DNA of 52,311 nt from Lysobacter sp. A03 (GCF_000855665.1 NZ_JXSS01000096.1:1-52311), one strand, 5' to 3'. Counted from the first letter of the stretch, positions 1 through 9,016 are shown. Translations and numbers: made by a program. Notes: generated by a model from the letters alone, not told the origin.

Positions 1-2508
1 GCCTTCCTCGAAGCCGTACTCCAGCGTGGCGACCTGGGCCAGCGGCACGCTCTGGCCGCTGGCGGTGGGCACCATCAGCGTGGAGAGTTGATCCAGCGCG
101 ATCGGCTCTTCCTCGCCGCCGCGCAGGACCATGCCGATCAGCTGGTTGCCCTCGCGGTAGGTGCTGACCTGGATGCCCGACAGCGAGCCGCTGAGTACCT
201 GCGACAGCTGCGCCGACGTTATGCCCAGCGCGCGGGCACGTGCCTGGTCGATTCGCAGGCGCACGACCTTGCCCGGCTCATCCCAGTCCAGGTTGACGTT
301 GGCGACGTGCGGGTTGTTGCGGATCTCGTCGCGGACCGCGTACGCAATCTGGCGCACCTGATCGATGTGCTCGCCGGAGACGCGGAACTGCACCGGATAG
401 CCGACAGGTGGACCGTTCTCCAGCCGGGTGACCCGCAGCTGCAGGTCGGGGAACAGCGGCACGATCTCGTCGATCATCCAGCTGCGCACTGCCTCGCGCG
501 CCTCCAGGTTCTCGGGCATCAGCACGAACTGGGCGAAGTTGGCCGACGGCAGTTGCTGGTCCAGTGGCAGGTAGAAACGCGGCGAACCGGTACCGATGTA
601 GGCGGTGTAGTTGGTCAGGTCATCGCGCTCGGCCAGCAGCGCCTCCAGGCGCTCGGCCTGGTCGCGGGTCGCGCGCAACGAACTGCCCTCGGCCAGCTCC
701 ATGTCGACCATCAGCTCTGGCCGCACCGACTCGGGGAAGAACTGCTGGGGCACGAAGCGGAACATCAGCAGCGACAGCACGAACGCGGCGATGGTGACCA
801 CGATCACCGCCCAGCGATGGTGCACGCACCACACCACCCAGCTGCGGAAACGCTGGTAGAAGCGGGTTGCGTAGGGATCGTGCGGCTGCTCGGCATCCTG
901 CGGCAGCGGCGCGAGCACGTCGGCGAAGGCCGGGTGCCGATCGGCCCAGGCCTGGCGGCGCGCCTGCCAGCGCGCGGCCAGCGAGCCGGGCTTGGGCGGT
1001 GCCGGGTGACCATGCGCGCCGCGCTCGATGTGGGGCAGCAGTTTGTCGCCCAGGAACGGTACGAACACCACCGCCGCCACCCACGACACCAGCAGAGCGA
1101 TGGTCACCACGTCAAACAGCGAGCGGGTGTATTCGCCGACACTCGACGCGGCCGTGGCGATCGGCAGGAAGCCGGCGGCCGTGATGAACGTGCCGGTCAA
1201 CATCGGAAAGGCGGTCGATTCCCAGGCGAACGCCGCCGCCTTCAGGCGATCGAAGCCCTGCTCCATCTTGATCGCCATCATTTCCACGGCAATGATCGCG
1301 TCATCCACCATCAGCCCGAGCGCCAGCACCAGCGCGCCGAGCGAGATCTTGTGCAGGCCGACGCCAAAGATCTGCATCACCATGAAGGTCATCGCCAGCA
1401 CCAACGGGATCGACAGCGCGACCACCAGGCCGGTACGGAATCCCAGTGACAGGAAGCTGACCAGCAGCACGATCGCCACCGCCTCGGCGAGCACGCGGAC
1501 GAACTCGCCCACCGACTCCTTCACCGCCGCCGGCTGGTCGGACACCTTGTGCAGCGCCATGCCCACCGGCAGCGTTTGCTGGAGTTGCTCGAACTCGGCT
1601 TCCAGCGTCTTGCCGAGCGCGAGGATGTCGCCGCCGTCGCGCATCGCCACGCCGATCCCGATCGCATCCTGACCCATGAAGCGCATGCCCGGCTGGGCCG
1701 GATCTGAAAAGCCGCGCTCCACCGTGGCCACATCGCCGAGCTGGAAGGTGCGGTCACCGACCCGGATCGGGAACTGGCGGATCTGCTCGACCGACTCGAA
1801 CTGGCCGCTGACCCGGACCGGCACGCGGCTGCTGGCGGTCTCGAAGAACCCGCCCGGGACGACGGCGTTCTGCTGCTGCAGGGCGTCCTGCACCGCCGCA
1901 GCCGACACACCCAGCGTGGCCAGCTTGGTGTTGGACAGCTCGATCCAGATCTTCTCGTCCTGGACGCCGAACAGCTCGATCTTGCCGACGTCCGGCACCT
2001 TCTGCAGCGCCAGCTGGATGCGGTCGGCGTAGTCCTTCATCACGGCGTAGTCGAAGCCCTCGCCGGTCAATGCATAGATGTTGCCGAAGGTGTCGCCAAA
2101 CTCGTCATTGAAGAACGGACCAACAATGTCGGAAGGCAGCTCCGGCCGCAGGTCGCTGATCTTCTTGCGCACCTGGTAGAACAGCTCGGGCACCTGCGAG
2201 GACGGCATCGCATCACGCGCGGCGAAGATCACCTGCGACTCGCCGGCGCGTGAGTAGGAGCGGATGAACTCGTACTCTCCGGTCTCCATCAGCTTGCGCT
2301 CGATGCGTTCGGTGACCTGCCGGCCCACCTGTTCGGCGGTTGCGCCCGGCCACACGGTGTGGACCACCATCACCTTGAAGGTGAACGCCGGATCCTCGCT
2401 GCGGCCCAGCGTGAGATAGGAGAACGTGCCGGCGATCGCCACCACCAGCATCATGTAGACCACCAGGCTACGGTGGCGCAGGGCCCATGCGGAAAGATTG
2501 AACCGCAT
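1..2508 (-). CDS. RND family efflux pump permease (3' end cut by window)
   Basis: Inner-membrane proton-driven pump subunit of a tripartite efflux system. The 836 residues present begin MRFNLSAWALRHRSLVVYM, the first membrane helix of an RND protein, followed by a large periplasmic loop and then a cluster of membrane helices including the helix-4 type segment LALGLMVDDAIIAVEMMAIKMEQG, whose acidic pair fits proton relay in this family. A second periplasmic half follows (from about residue 590). Family members are about 1,020-1,060 residues, so roughly the last 200, including the final helices, lie outside the window. The start is 5 bases after the stop of the adaptor gene, so the two are one transcription and probably translation unit. 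The short-loop sequence style resembles the multidrug/solvent (HAE1-like) branch more than metal pumps, but substrate cannot be told from sequence alone. Confidence 0.93.
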   Translation of the reverse strand, partial: MRFNLSAWALRHRSLVVYMMLVVAIAGTFSYLTLGRSEDPAFTFKVMVVHTVWPGATAEQVGRQVTERIERKLMETGEYEFIRSYSRAGESQVIFAARDAMPSSQVPELFYQVRKKISDLRPELPSDIVGPFFNDEFGDTFGNIYALTGEGFDYAVMKDYADRIQLALQKVPDVGKIELFGVQDEKIWIELSNTKLATLGVSAAAVQDALQQQNAVVPGGFFETASSRVPVRVSGQFESVEQIRQFPIRVGDRTFQLGDVATVERGFSDPAQPGMRFMGQDAIGIGVAMRDGGDILALGKTLEAEFEQLQQTLPVGMALHKVSDQPAAVKESVGEFVRVLAEAVAIVLLVSFLSLGFRTGLVVALSIPLVLAMTFMVMQIFGVGLHKISLGALVLALGLMVDDAIIAVEMMAIKMEQGFDRLKAAAFAWESTAFPMLTGTFITAAGFLPIATAASSVGEYTRSLFDVVTIALLVSWVAAVVFVPFLGDKLLPHIERGAHGHPAPPKPGSLAARWQARRQAWADRHPAFADVLAPLPQDAEQPHDPYATRFYQRFRSWVVWCVHHRWAVIVVTIAAFVLSLLMFRFVPQQFFPESVRPELMVDMELAEGSSLRATRDQAERLEALLAERDDLTNYTAYIGTGSPRFYLPLDQQLPSANFAQFVLMPENLEAREAVRSWMIDEIVPLFPDLQLRVTRLENGPPVGYPVQFRVSGEHIDQVRQIAYAVRDEIRNNPHVANVNLDWDEPGKVVRLRIDQARARALGITSAQLSQVLSGSLSGIQVSTYREGNQLIGMVLRGGEEEPIALDQLSTLMVPTASGQSVPLAQVATLEYGFEEG

Positions 2509-2513
2509 CACGG

Positions 2514-3635
2514 TCAGTTGCCCAGCGGCCGGTTGTCGCGGTCCACCGGCGCCACCTCCTGACCCTCGCGCAACAGGTGACCGCCGGCGGCGACCACCCA
2601 GTCATCCTTTTCCAGGCCTTCCAGCACGGGCACGCTGTCGTTGCCATAGGCCCCGATGGAGACCGGCTGCAGCTTCAGGGTGGAACTGGCGCGGTCGACC
2701 ACGAACACCGCAACGCCGTCGCCCTGCCGCTGCAATGCGGTAAGCGGGACGCTGAACGTCGCGCCGCCCGCGTCATTGGTGGGGATCACGACCCGCGCGC
2801 TCTGGCCCAGTTGCAGCGCGCCTTCGGGCGCGTCCACGGTGGCCCTGGCCGCGAACGTCCGCGACGCCGGATCGGCCGAGGGCGAAACTTCGCGCACGGT
2901 GCCGGGCCAGCGCTTGCCCGGCTGCGACCAGACCTCCACCTGCACCGCCTTGCCGGGCTGGACCTCGGCCTTGGCGTTTTCGGCGACCGCAAAGACGATC
3001 TCACGCGCACCGTCCGCGGCGAGGGTGAAGATCGGCTGCCCGGCGGCCACCCCCTGCCCCGCCTCGGCCTGGCGGCTGGCGATCACACCATCCGCCGGCG
3101 CAACCAGCTTGCTGTACCCCGCCTGGTTGCTTGCCATGCGCAACTCGGCGCGGGCCGCATTGACCTGCCCCTGCGCCGCTTCGGCGGCGGCATTCTGCGC
3201 ATCCATGTTGGATCGGCTGATCAGCTGGTCCTTGACCAATTGCGCGTAACGGGCCTGGTCGGCGCGCGCCCGTTTGAGGTCTGCTTCCAGTGCGGCCAGC
3301 TTGGCCCGGGCCGCAGTCGCCTGGGCCTGCTGGTCGTCAGGATCCAGCGTCGCCAGCACGTCGCCCTCGCTGACGTGGTCACCGACCTCGACGCGCCGCT
3401 CGAGCATGTTGCCGCCGATCCGGAACGACAGGGGGCTTTCCTCGCGCGCGCGGATCTCGCCGGTCAGCGACATTTCCGTCGCGGTTCCTGCGCCGGGCAG
3501 CACCACCAGCACCGGCGGCTTCTGCTGGGGTTCCACATCGCCCCGACCGCAAGCGGCGACAAGCAGCACCAGCAGCGCGGCACCAACATTGGTCAGCACG
3601 GATGTGGAACGACCGGTTCGGATACGGCTGCACAT
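2514..3635 (-). CDS. RND efflux periplasmic adaptor lipoprotein (membrane fusion protein)
   Basis: Periplasmic adaptor linking the RND pump to an outer-membrane channel. I start at the ATG at 3635, giving 373 residues with a lipoprotein signal ending in LLVAAC, so Cys about 29 is lipidated. An upstream GTG at 3677 is possible but sits on or before the likely transcription start and gives an over-long n-region. After the signal come a lipoyl half (about 60-100), an alpha-hairpin rich in Ala/Gln/Arg (about 100-165), the second lipoyl half (LVAPADGVIASRQAEAGQ), and beta-barrel and membrane-proximal domains. Length is normal for the family. It lies 5 bases upstream of the pump gene and is divergent from a TetR regulator, the usual arrangement of a drug-inducible efflux operon. 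No outer-membrane partner is in this operon; the TolC-like gene at 5221 is a candidate. Confidence 0.93.
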   Translation of the reverse strand: MCSRIRTGRSTSVLTNVGAALLVLLVAACGRGDVEPQQKPPVLVVLPGAGTATEMSLTGEIRAREESPLSFRIGGNMLERRVEVGDHVSEGDVLATLDPDDQQAQATAARAKLAALEADLKRARADQARYAQLVKDQLISRSNMDAQNAAAEAAQGQVNAARAELRMASNQAGYSKLVAPADGVIASRQAEAGQGVAAGQPIFTLAADGAREIVFAVAENAKAEVQPGKAVQVEVWSQPGKRWPGTVREVSPSADPASRTFAARATVDAPEGALQLGQSARVVIPTNDAGGATFSVPLTALQRQGDGVAVFVVDRASSTLKLQPVSIGAYGNDSVPVLEGLEKDDWVVAAGGHLLREGQEVAPVDRDNRPLGN

Positions 3636-3683
3636 GTCGGATCGATTCCCGGGTCGGAAGGCTTGAGTGGCACGCACTGTATA

Positions 3684-3709
3684 AATATAAAACTCCCCAG
3701 TCTAGTATT
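3684..3709. promoter_or_regulatory. candidate TetR operator between divergent efflux operon and tetR
   Basis: A 26-base imperfect palindrome, outer arms AATA...TATT and inner arms ACT-CCCC-AGT, with 8 of 13 position pairs complementary. It fills the gap between tetR (ATG 3715) and the adaptor gene and overlaps the only AT-rich stretch there: a TATACA -10-like box on the minus strand (3678-3683) and TAGTAT on the plus strand (3703-3708). Placement over both promoters is what an autoregulating TetR repressor would use. The palindrome is seen directly; the role is inference. Confidence 0.5.
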
Positions 3710-3714
3710 AGGCC

Positions 3715-4437
3715 ATGAACGACTCGCGCTCCCGCGGCGACAGTGGCTCCGGATATGTCTCGCCGCACCGATCAAAACCGTCCAACCCGGTCGGCCCGGG
3801 ACGCCCCAAGGACCCGGCCAAGGGCGCTGCCATCCTGGAAGCGGCACGCACACTGTTCCTGCAGCACGGTTTCGAGGGCGTGAGCATGGATCAGATTGCA
3901 GCGGTCGCCGCGGTCTCAAAACTCACCGTCTACAGCCACTTTGGTGACAAGGAAAAGCTGTTCTCCGCCGCGGTGGCGTCCTACTGCGAGCAGCAGGTGC
4001 CACACGCACTGTTCGAGCGCGCCGCCGACGCCAACTTGCGCGACCGCCTTTTGCAGATCGCCCGCGCATTCCACGCGATGGCCAGCAGCGCCGAAGCCAT
4101 TGCCGCGCTTCGCATGCTGTCGACGCCCCAACTGGCCGGCGCTCCCGTGGTCAGCACCTTCTGGAACGCGGGTCCGGGGCGCATCAACCAGGAATTGACC
4201 TTGCTGCTGCAGCGACGCGCCGAAGGCGGGGAGTTACGCCTGGATCCGCGCGACGAGGCAGGGCTTTGCCGTGCTGCCAGCCAATTGCTGGCGCTGCTCA
4301 AGGGCGACGCCCATGCCCGGCTGCTGCTCGGCCTTGACGGACTCGCCGAGGACGATGTTGCCGCCCATCTGGGCTCGGCGGTCGACATGTTCCTGCGCGC
4401 CTACGGTGCCGCCGACCCGCGCACGCCGCAGCCGTGA
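3715..4437 (+). CDS. TetR/AcrR family transcriptional regulator
   Basis: DNA-binding repressor, 240 residues. A proline- and serine-rich lead of about 30 residues precedes the TetR N-terminal helix-turn-helix (about 36-82: GAAILEAARTLFLQHGFEGV, then SMDQIAAVAAVSKLTVYSHF and GDKEKLF). The rest is a helical ligand-binding domain of the type found in AefR-like regulators. It is divergent from the adaptor/RND operon with a 26-base palindrome between, so it very likely represses that operon in response to an efflux substrate. A TAGTAT box ends 6 bases before the ATG and no Shine-Dalgarno sequence is seen, so the mRNA could be leaderless. The ligand is unknown. Confidence 0.92.
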   Translation: MNDSRSRGDSGSGYVSPHRSKPSNPVGPGRPKDPAKGAAILEAARTLFLQHGFEGVSMDQIAAVAAVSKLTVYSHFGDKEKLFSAAVASYCEQQVPHALFERAADANLRDRLLQIARAFHAMASSAEAIAALRMLSTPQLAGAPVVSTFWNAGPGRINQELTLLLQRRAEGGELRLDPRDEAGLCRAASQLLALLKGDAHARLLLGLDGLAEDDVAAHLGSAVDMFLRAYGAADPRTPQP

Positions 4438-4507
4438 CCTTGGTCGCGGTGACTTCCGGCACTCCGCGGGCCGGTGCGGGGAAGTGATGCTGTCCCTGCG
4501 GCGCCGG

Positions 4508-4513
4508 TACAAT
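4508..4513 (+). promoter_or_regulatory. candidate -10 box for pcm-tolC
   Basis: TACAAT within GGTACAATAAACGG, 35 bases before the pcm start. The same GGTACAAT context recurs before cutA (29084), and GTACAAT before purH (37324). No good -35 hexamer is seen 16-18 bases upstream. Confidence 0.45.
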
Positions 4514-4548
4514 AAACGGTTGACACGCATAGCCCGGGATTCGATCCA

Positions 4549-5205
4549 ATGAGCATGATTGACTACGCAGCGGCCAGGGACTTGATGGTCGAACAGCAGA
4601 TCCGTCCATGGAACGTGCTGGATGCACGCGTTCTGGACGTGCTGGCAACCATGCCGCGCGAGCCGTTCGTCCCGGCCGCGCACCGCAACCTTGCCTATAC
4701 CGATACCAACCTGCCGTTGCCGCAGGGTGAGGTGATGCTCAAGCCCGTCATTCAGGGCCGCATGCTGCAGTCGCTGCTTTTGCAGTCCGATGAGGACGTA
4801 CTGGAGGTCGGCACCGGCAGCGGCTACCTCACCGCCTGCCTGTCGCGCCTGGCGCGCGACGTGGTCAGCATCGAGAAGCATGCCGAACTCGCAGGGCTGG
4901 GGTTGGCCAACCTGACGGCACGTGCTATCGCCAACGTCGAAGTCGTCCACGCGGATGCGTTTTCCTACCGTCCCGCCCGCAAGTTCGACGCGGTGTGTGT
5001 AACCGGCGCGGTGGACACCATCCCGATGTCCTTCCTGGAATGGCTCAAGCCCGGTGGCCGCATGCTCGTCGTGCGCGGCCGACCGCCGGTAATGGAAGCC
5101 GTTGTGGTGCATGTCGAGGTCAACGGATCGCGCATCGAGTCGTTGTTTGAGACCGATATTCCCTATCTGGCCGGTGCGGCACCCGTACCCGCCTTCGAAT
5201 TCTGA
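4549..5205 (+). CDS. pcm: protein-L-isoaspartate O-methyltransferase family protein
   Basis: SAM-dependent methyltransferase that repairs isoaspartyl residues in aged proteins. The 218-residue protein has the family layout: N-terminal MVEQQIRPWNVLD, the substrate-side segment LPLPQGEVMLKPVIQGRML, SAM motif I EVGTGSGYLTACL (about 85-97), motif II VVSIEKHAEL and post-motif FDAVCVTGAV. The usual PCMT N-terminal Thr/Ser-rich substrate loop is shortened, as in the proteobacterial branch encoded next to tolC. The gene is 15 bases upstream of the TolC-like gene, an arrangement common in xanthomonads, so the two are probably cotranscribed. A role in true isoaspartate repair is family knowledge; activity on another substrate cannot be excluded. 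Confidence 0.87.
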   Translation: MSMIDYAAARDLMVEQQIRPWNVLDARVLDVLATMPREPFVPAAHRNLAYTDTNLPLPQGEVMLKPVIQGRMLQSLLLQSDEDVLEVGTGSGYLTACLSRLARDVVSIEKHAELAGLGLANLTARAIANVEVVHADAFSYRPARKFDAVCVTGAVDTIPMSFLEWLKPGGRMLVVRGRPPVMEAVVVHVEVNGSRIESLFETDIPYLAGAAPVPAFEF

Positions 5206-5220
5206 TCGCAAGGACTCCGC

Positions 5221-6651
5221 ATGATCACCCGTCCCCTCGTACTCGCCCTCGTCGTCGCGCTCCTTCCCGCCACCGCTGCGGCCGAGGACCTGCTCCAGAC
5301 CTATGAGCTGGCGCGTGCCGGCGATCCGCAGTTCGCCGCCGCCGAATCCGGACGGCTGGCGACCCGCGAGGGCGCGGTGCAGGCACGGGCGGCGATGCTG
5401 CCGCAGATCGACGGGACCGCGTCGTACAACCGCAGTCGCAGCGAAGGTCCGGCCACCCAGAACCAGTTCGACCCGGTGACCGGCCAGCCGATCACGTTTA
5501 CCGGAGACGTCGAGACCGAGACGACGACACGACGCCTCGGCGTCAACGTCAACCAGATGATCTTCGACCGAGCCCGGTTCACCATGCTGGACAGCCAGAA
5601 GGCGCTGGCGCGTGCCAGCGACTTCCAGGTCGACGCCGCGGGCAAAAGCCTGATCACCCGCACGTCGGCGGCCTATTTCAACGTACTGGTGCAGCTGGAA
5701 ACCCTGGCCGCTGCAGAAGCCGCCGAGCGGGCGCTGCAGAAGCAGTTCGACTTCGCTTCAAAGCGCCTGGAGGTCGGCCTGGCGCCGATCACGGACGTGC
5801 ACGAAGCGCGCGCCCAGTTCGACAGTGCGCGGGCCAACACCATCGTCGCCCGCAACTACGTGGCGGACGCCTACCAGGCGCTGACCGAGATCACCGGCGT
5901 GCCGGTGAGCAACCTGCAGGGCCTGCCACAGGACTTCCAGCCCGAGTTGCCGGTGGCCGAAGGGGCGGACAGCTGGGTCCAGACCGCCATGGAAAACAAC
6001 CCCGCGTTGCGCGCCAAGGAGCTGCAGGTCCAGTCGGCCGAGGCCGACGTGGGCACCGCGCGCTCCGGGCACTGGCCGACTATTTACCTGGGCGGCGGCT
6101 ACTCGGACGGCAAGACCTGGGGCGAGAACACCTTCAGTGCCAGCGGGCTGCCGGGTTCGGTCACCAATCCGATCGAGAGTGAGAGCCGTGGCCCGCAGGT
6201 CGGCGTCACCCTGACGGTGCCGATCTTCTCCGGCGGCACGACCCAGTCACGCGTGCGCCAGGCCATCGCCCAGCGCGACGTCGCCAGCGACCAGCTCGTG
6301 CAGCAGCGACGTGCTCTGGAGCGCAACACCCGCAACGCCTATCAGACGCTGGTTGCGGGCGTCAGCGAAGTGGAAGCACGGCGCTTGGCGCTGGTCTCAG
6401 CCCAGGCCGCCTACGATGCGTCGCAGGTCGGTCTGGAGGTGGGCACCCGCACGGTGCTGGACGTGCTGGTAAACCAGCGCAACCTGTTCGCCGCCCAGCA
6501 GGAATTCGCGCTGGCCCGCTACAACCACCTCCAGCAACGGTTGGTGCTGGCGGAAGCCGCCGGCACCCTGGACGTGGGCGACGTCCAGAACATCAACCGC
6601 CTGCTGACGGTGAACGCCGAGGCGGAAGTGGCGTCGCCAATCCAGCGCTAG
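5221..6651 (+). CDS. tolC: TolC family outer-membrane channel protein
   Basis: Outer-membrane exit duct for tripartite efflux and type I secretion. The 476-residue protein has a signal peptide ending PATAAAED (about residue 22), then two repeats of the outer membrane efflux domain: DLLQTYELARAGDPQFAAAE near the start, and NPALRAKELQVQSAEADVGTARSGHWPTI near residue 265. The beta-barrel strands lie at about 75-110 and 285-335 (GGGYSDGKTWGENTF). Length is normal for TolC. The start follows the pcm stop by 15 bases with an AAGGA ribosome-binding site. Its stop codon TAG overlaps the stop of waaA on the other strand by three bases, so no separate intergenic terminator fits between them. It may serve the RND pump at the left edge. 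Confidence 0.93.
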   Translation: MITRPLVLALVVALLPATAAAEDLLQTYELARAGDPQFAAAESGRLATREGAVQARAAMLPQIDGTASYNRSRSEGPATQNQFDPVTGQPITFTGDVETETTTRRLGVNVNQMIFDRARFTMLDSQKALARASDFQVDAAGKSLITRTSAAYFNVLVQLETLAAAEAAERALQKQFDFASKRLEVGLAPITDVHEARAQFDSARANTIVARNYVADAYQALTEITGVPVSNLQGLPQDFQPELPVAEGADSWVQTAMENNPALRAKELQVQSAEADVGTARSGHWPTIYLGGGYSDGKTWGENTFSASGLPGSVTNPIESESRGPQVGVTLTVPIFSGGTTQSRVRQAIAQRDVASDQLVQQRRALERNTRNAYQTLVAGVSEVEARRLALVSAQAAYDASQVGLEVGTRTVLDVLVNQRNLFAAQQEFALARYNHLQQRLVLAEAAGTLDVGDVQNINRLLTVNAEAEVASPIQR

Positions 6652-7955
6652 ACCGCATCAGGCTGCTTGGGTGCCAGCGCCGGGCCCAGCAGCACCAGGG
6701 TCTGGGCCAACGCGCCGCGCCCTGACTCCACCAGCATCTGGCCGGCTGCGGTCATCTGCCGTCGCATCGCCGGATCGCCCAGCAGTTCTTCCAGCGCGCC
6801 GCCGACACCGATCGGGTCGGTGCCGATGCGCAATGCGCCGGCCTCGTCGAGTTGGCGCGAGATCTCGGCAAAGTTGTGCAGGTGGGGGCCGGTGACGATT
6901 GCGGTGCCCGCCGCCGCCGGCTCCAGCAGGTTGTGCCCGCCGACGTCCTGCAGGCTGCCGCCGACGAAGGCGACGTCCGCACAGGCGTAGAAATGCAGCA
7001 GTTCACCCAGGGTGTCGATGACAAACACGGCATCGCCGGCGGACGGCCACTGCGCCCGTGACCGCGTCGACACCTGCCACCCCGATGCGCGCGAATGATC
7101 GGCGACCACCCGGAAGCGTTCCGGATGGCGCGGCGCCCACAACAGCAACAGGTCCGGATAGCGTTCGCGCAGCCGCCGGTGGATGGAGATCACCGCGGCC
7201 TCCTCGTCCTCGTGCGTGCTGGCGGCAATCCACACCGGCCGGCGCCCGCAGTGGGCCCGGCAGGTCGCGGCAAAATCCTCCAGGCCCTCGGGCACCATCA
7301 CGTCGTATTTCAGGTTGCCCACGTCGACCACCTGCGCCGAACGTGCGCCCAGCTGCACGAAGCGCATCGCATCGGCCATCGATTGCGCCGCCACCGTGTC
7401 CACCGTGCGCAGCGCCCGTGCCACCAGCGGTGCCAGCACCCGGTAACCACGCAGCGAGCGTTCCGAGAGGCGCGCGTTGAGGATGAAGGTCGGCACTCCG
7501 TGGTCGCGGCAACCGAACAGCAGGTTCGGCCACAACTCGGTTTCCATGATCAGCGCTGCCCGCGGCCGATAGTGGCGCAGGAACCGCGCCACTGCGCCCG
7601 GCAGGTCGTATGGCAGGTAGACATGCTCCACGTCATGCCCCCACAGCGCGCGCACGCGTTCCGAGCCGGTGGGCGTGATCGTGGTGACCAGCAGGTGCAG
7701 GTCGGGCCGGCCACGGCGGAGCGCATTGACCAGGGGCACGGCGGCGTTGACCTCACCCACGGACACGGCGTGCAGCCACAGCGTGCTGTCATGCGGCGAA
7801 CCGCCATAACGGGCGTAGCGCTCGTTCCAGCGCTGGAAGTAGCTGGGCTGGCGAAAGCCACGCCAGATCAGGTGGTAAACCGTCAGCGGCACCAGCAGGT
7901 ACAACACGGTCGAATACAGGCCGCGCAGAAGGCGCTCGATCAGGTCTGTTCGCAT
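6648..7955 (-). CDS. waaA: 3-deoxy-D-manno-octulosonic acid (Kdo) transferase
   Basis: Glycosyltransferase family 30 enzyme that adds Kdo to the lipid IVA precursor on the cytoplasmic face of the inner membrane, the first step of LPS core assembly. The 435-residue product starts MRTDLIERLLRGLYSTVLYLL, an N-terminal membrane anchor. It then shows LHAVSVGEVNAAVPLV with the conserved catalytic-region glutamate, METELWPNL, the nucleotide-sugar side motif LWAPRHPERF, and GGSLQDVGGHNLLEPAAAGTAI. A much longer frame runs upstream, but it would cover the divergent lpxL promoter and has no homology-like features, so I start at 7955. The gene is divergent from lpxL (95 bases) and convergent with tolC. 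Confidence 0.95.
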   Translation of the reverse strand: MRTDLIERLLRGLYSTVLYLLVPLTVYHLIWRGFRQPSYFQRWNERYARYGGSPHDSTLWLHAVSVGEVNAAVPLVNALRRGRPDLHLLVTTITPTGSERVRALWGHDVEHVYLPYDLPGAVARFLRHYRPRAALIMETELWPNLLFGCRDHGVPTFILNARLSERSLRGYRVLAPLVARALRTVDTVAAQSMADAMRFVQLGARSAQVVDVGNLKYDVMVPEGLEDFAATCRAHCGRRPVWIAASTHEDEEAAVISIHRRLRERYPDLLLLWAPRHPERFRVVADHSRASGWQVSTRSRAQWPSAGDAVFVIDTLGELLHFYACADVAFVGGSLQDVGGHNLLEPAAAGTAIVTGPHLHNFAEISRQLDEAGALRIGTDPIGVGGALEELLGDPAMRRQMTAAGQMLVESGRGALAQTLVLLGPALAPKQPDAV

Positions 7956-8037
7956 CGGCTGAGGATACTGTAACGCCCGCGTGCGCTGGTTCGCACGGGC
8001 GTTGCCGTGGTGGGCGGCTCGCGTGGCACGACCCCGG

Positions 8038-8043
8038 TAGAAT
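8038..8043 (+). promoter_or_regulatory. candidate -10 box for lpxL, 7 bases from ATG
   Basis: TAGAAT followed by CCACAGC and then the lpxL ATG. If used, transcription would begin at or within a base of the start codon, giving a leaderless mRNA. No Shine-Dalgarno sequence lies between. A -35 element is not convincing. Confidence 0.4.
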
Positions 8044-8050
8044 CCACAGC

Positions 8051-9016
8051 ATGGCCGCAAAAACCCCTCCGCGCGACCGCGACCGCGACCGCAGCGTCGC
8101 AAGCCCGACCTCTCCCGGCCCGGCGCCGCTGGGCCTGCGCCACTGGCCGGCATGGCTGGGGCTGGGCGTGCTGCTGCTCGCCGCACGCTTGCCGTGGGGG
8201 TTGCAGCGCGCGCTGGGCGCCGGAGTCGGCGCGCTCGCATTGCGGGTTGCCGGCGACCGCCGGCGCGCGGCGCAGACCAATCTCGCCTTGTGCTTTCCCG
8301 CGATGGACGAGGCGGAACGCGAAAGCCTGCTGCGGGACAACTTCCGTGACCTGGGCATCGGCCTGTTCGAATTCGCACGCGCCTGGTGGGGATCGGTGGA
8401 GCCGATGCGGCGAACGGTGCGCATCGAGGGCCTGGAAGCCGTCGAGGCGATCCGCGCCGGCGGACGCGGCGTGCTGCTGGTGTCCGGCCATTTCATGACC
8501 CTGGAGATCTGCGGCCGGCTGATGTGCGACCACCTGCCGCTGGCCGGCATGTACCGGCGCCATCGCGGTGCGGTGATGGAATGGGCGGTAAAGCGCGGAC
8601 GCCTTGGCCACGCCAGCGCGATGTTCGCCAATGCCGAGCTGCGGCCCGCGATGCGCCACCTCAAGCAGGGCGGTCTGCTCTGGTATGCGCCCGACCAGGA
8701 TATGCGTGGCAAGGACACGGTGTTCGCACCGTTCTTCGGCGTTCCCGCGGCCACCATCACCGCCACCCACCAGTTCGCCCGACTGACCGGCTGCGCGGTG
8801 GTGCCCTTCTTCCACCGCCGTGAAGGCGCCGACTATGTGTTGCGGTTGGGTGCCCAGCTGGAGAACTTCCCCTCCAGCGACGCGGTGGCCGACAGCACCC
8901 GGGTCAACGCGGCAATCGAGGCGATGGTGCGCGAGGCTCCCAGCCAGTACCTGTGGATCCACCGGCGCTTCAAACGCCGGCCGCCGGGCGACAACTCACC
9001 CTACCAATCACGCTAG
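8051..9016 (+). CDS. lpxL: lipid A biosynthesis lauroyl/myristoyl acyltransferase family
   Basis: Inner-membrane acyltransferase of the LpxL/HtrB family, which adds a secondary acyl chain to Kdo-lipid A. The 321-residue protein has an Arg/Asp-rich N-terminal tail (RDRDRDR), one membrane anchor (about 38-75), the H-X4-E catalytic motif in SGHFMTLEICGR (about 142-153), the DQD-type segment YAPDQDMRGKDTVFAPFFG and a C-terminal WIHRRFKRRPPG, which is typical (W-x-HRRFK.RP). Its place divergent from the Kdo transferase supports the LPS role. It is listed as lpxL from family; chain length and acceptor position cannot be read from sequence. The stop codon is directly adjacent to the stop of the convergent ligase gene. 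Confidence 0.93.
   Translation: MAAKTPPRDRDRDRSVASPTSPGPAPLGLRHWPAWLGLGVLLLAARLPWGLQRALGAGVGALALRVAGDRRRAAQTNLALCFPAMDEAERESLLRDNFRDLGIGLFEFARAWWGSVEPMRRTVRIEGLEAVEAIRAGGRGVLLVSGHFMTLEICGRLMCDHLPLAGMYRRHRGAVMEWAVKRGRLGHASAMFANAELRPAMRHLKQGGLLWYAPDQDMRGKDTVFAPFFGVPAATITATHQFARLTGCAVVPFFHRREGADYVLRLGAQLENFPSSDAVADSTRVNAAIEAMVREAPSQYLWIHRRFKRRPPGDNSPYQSR

Noticed and set aside
3636..3677. Longer start (GTG 3677) for the efflux adaptor
   Set aside because: It would place about 29 residues before the lipobox signal core and lies next to the likely -10 box; the ATG at 3635 gives a standard lipoprotein signal.
4519..4524. TTGACA upstream of pcm as a -35 box
   Set aside because: No -10-like hexamer is found 16-18 bases downstream before the ATG; the TACAAT box just upstream is a better candidate.
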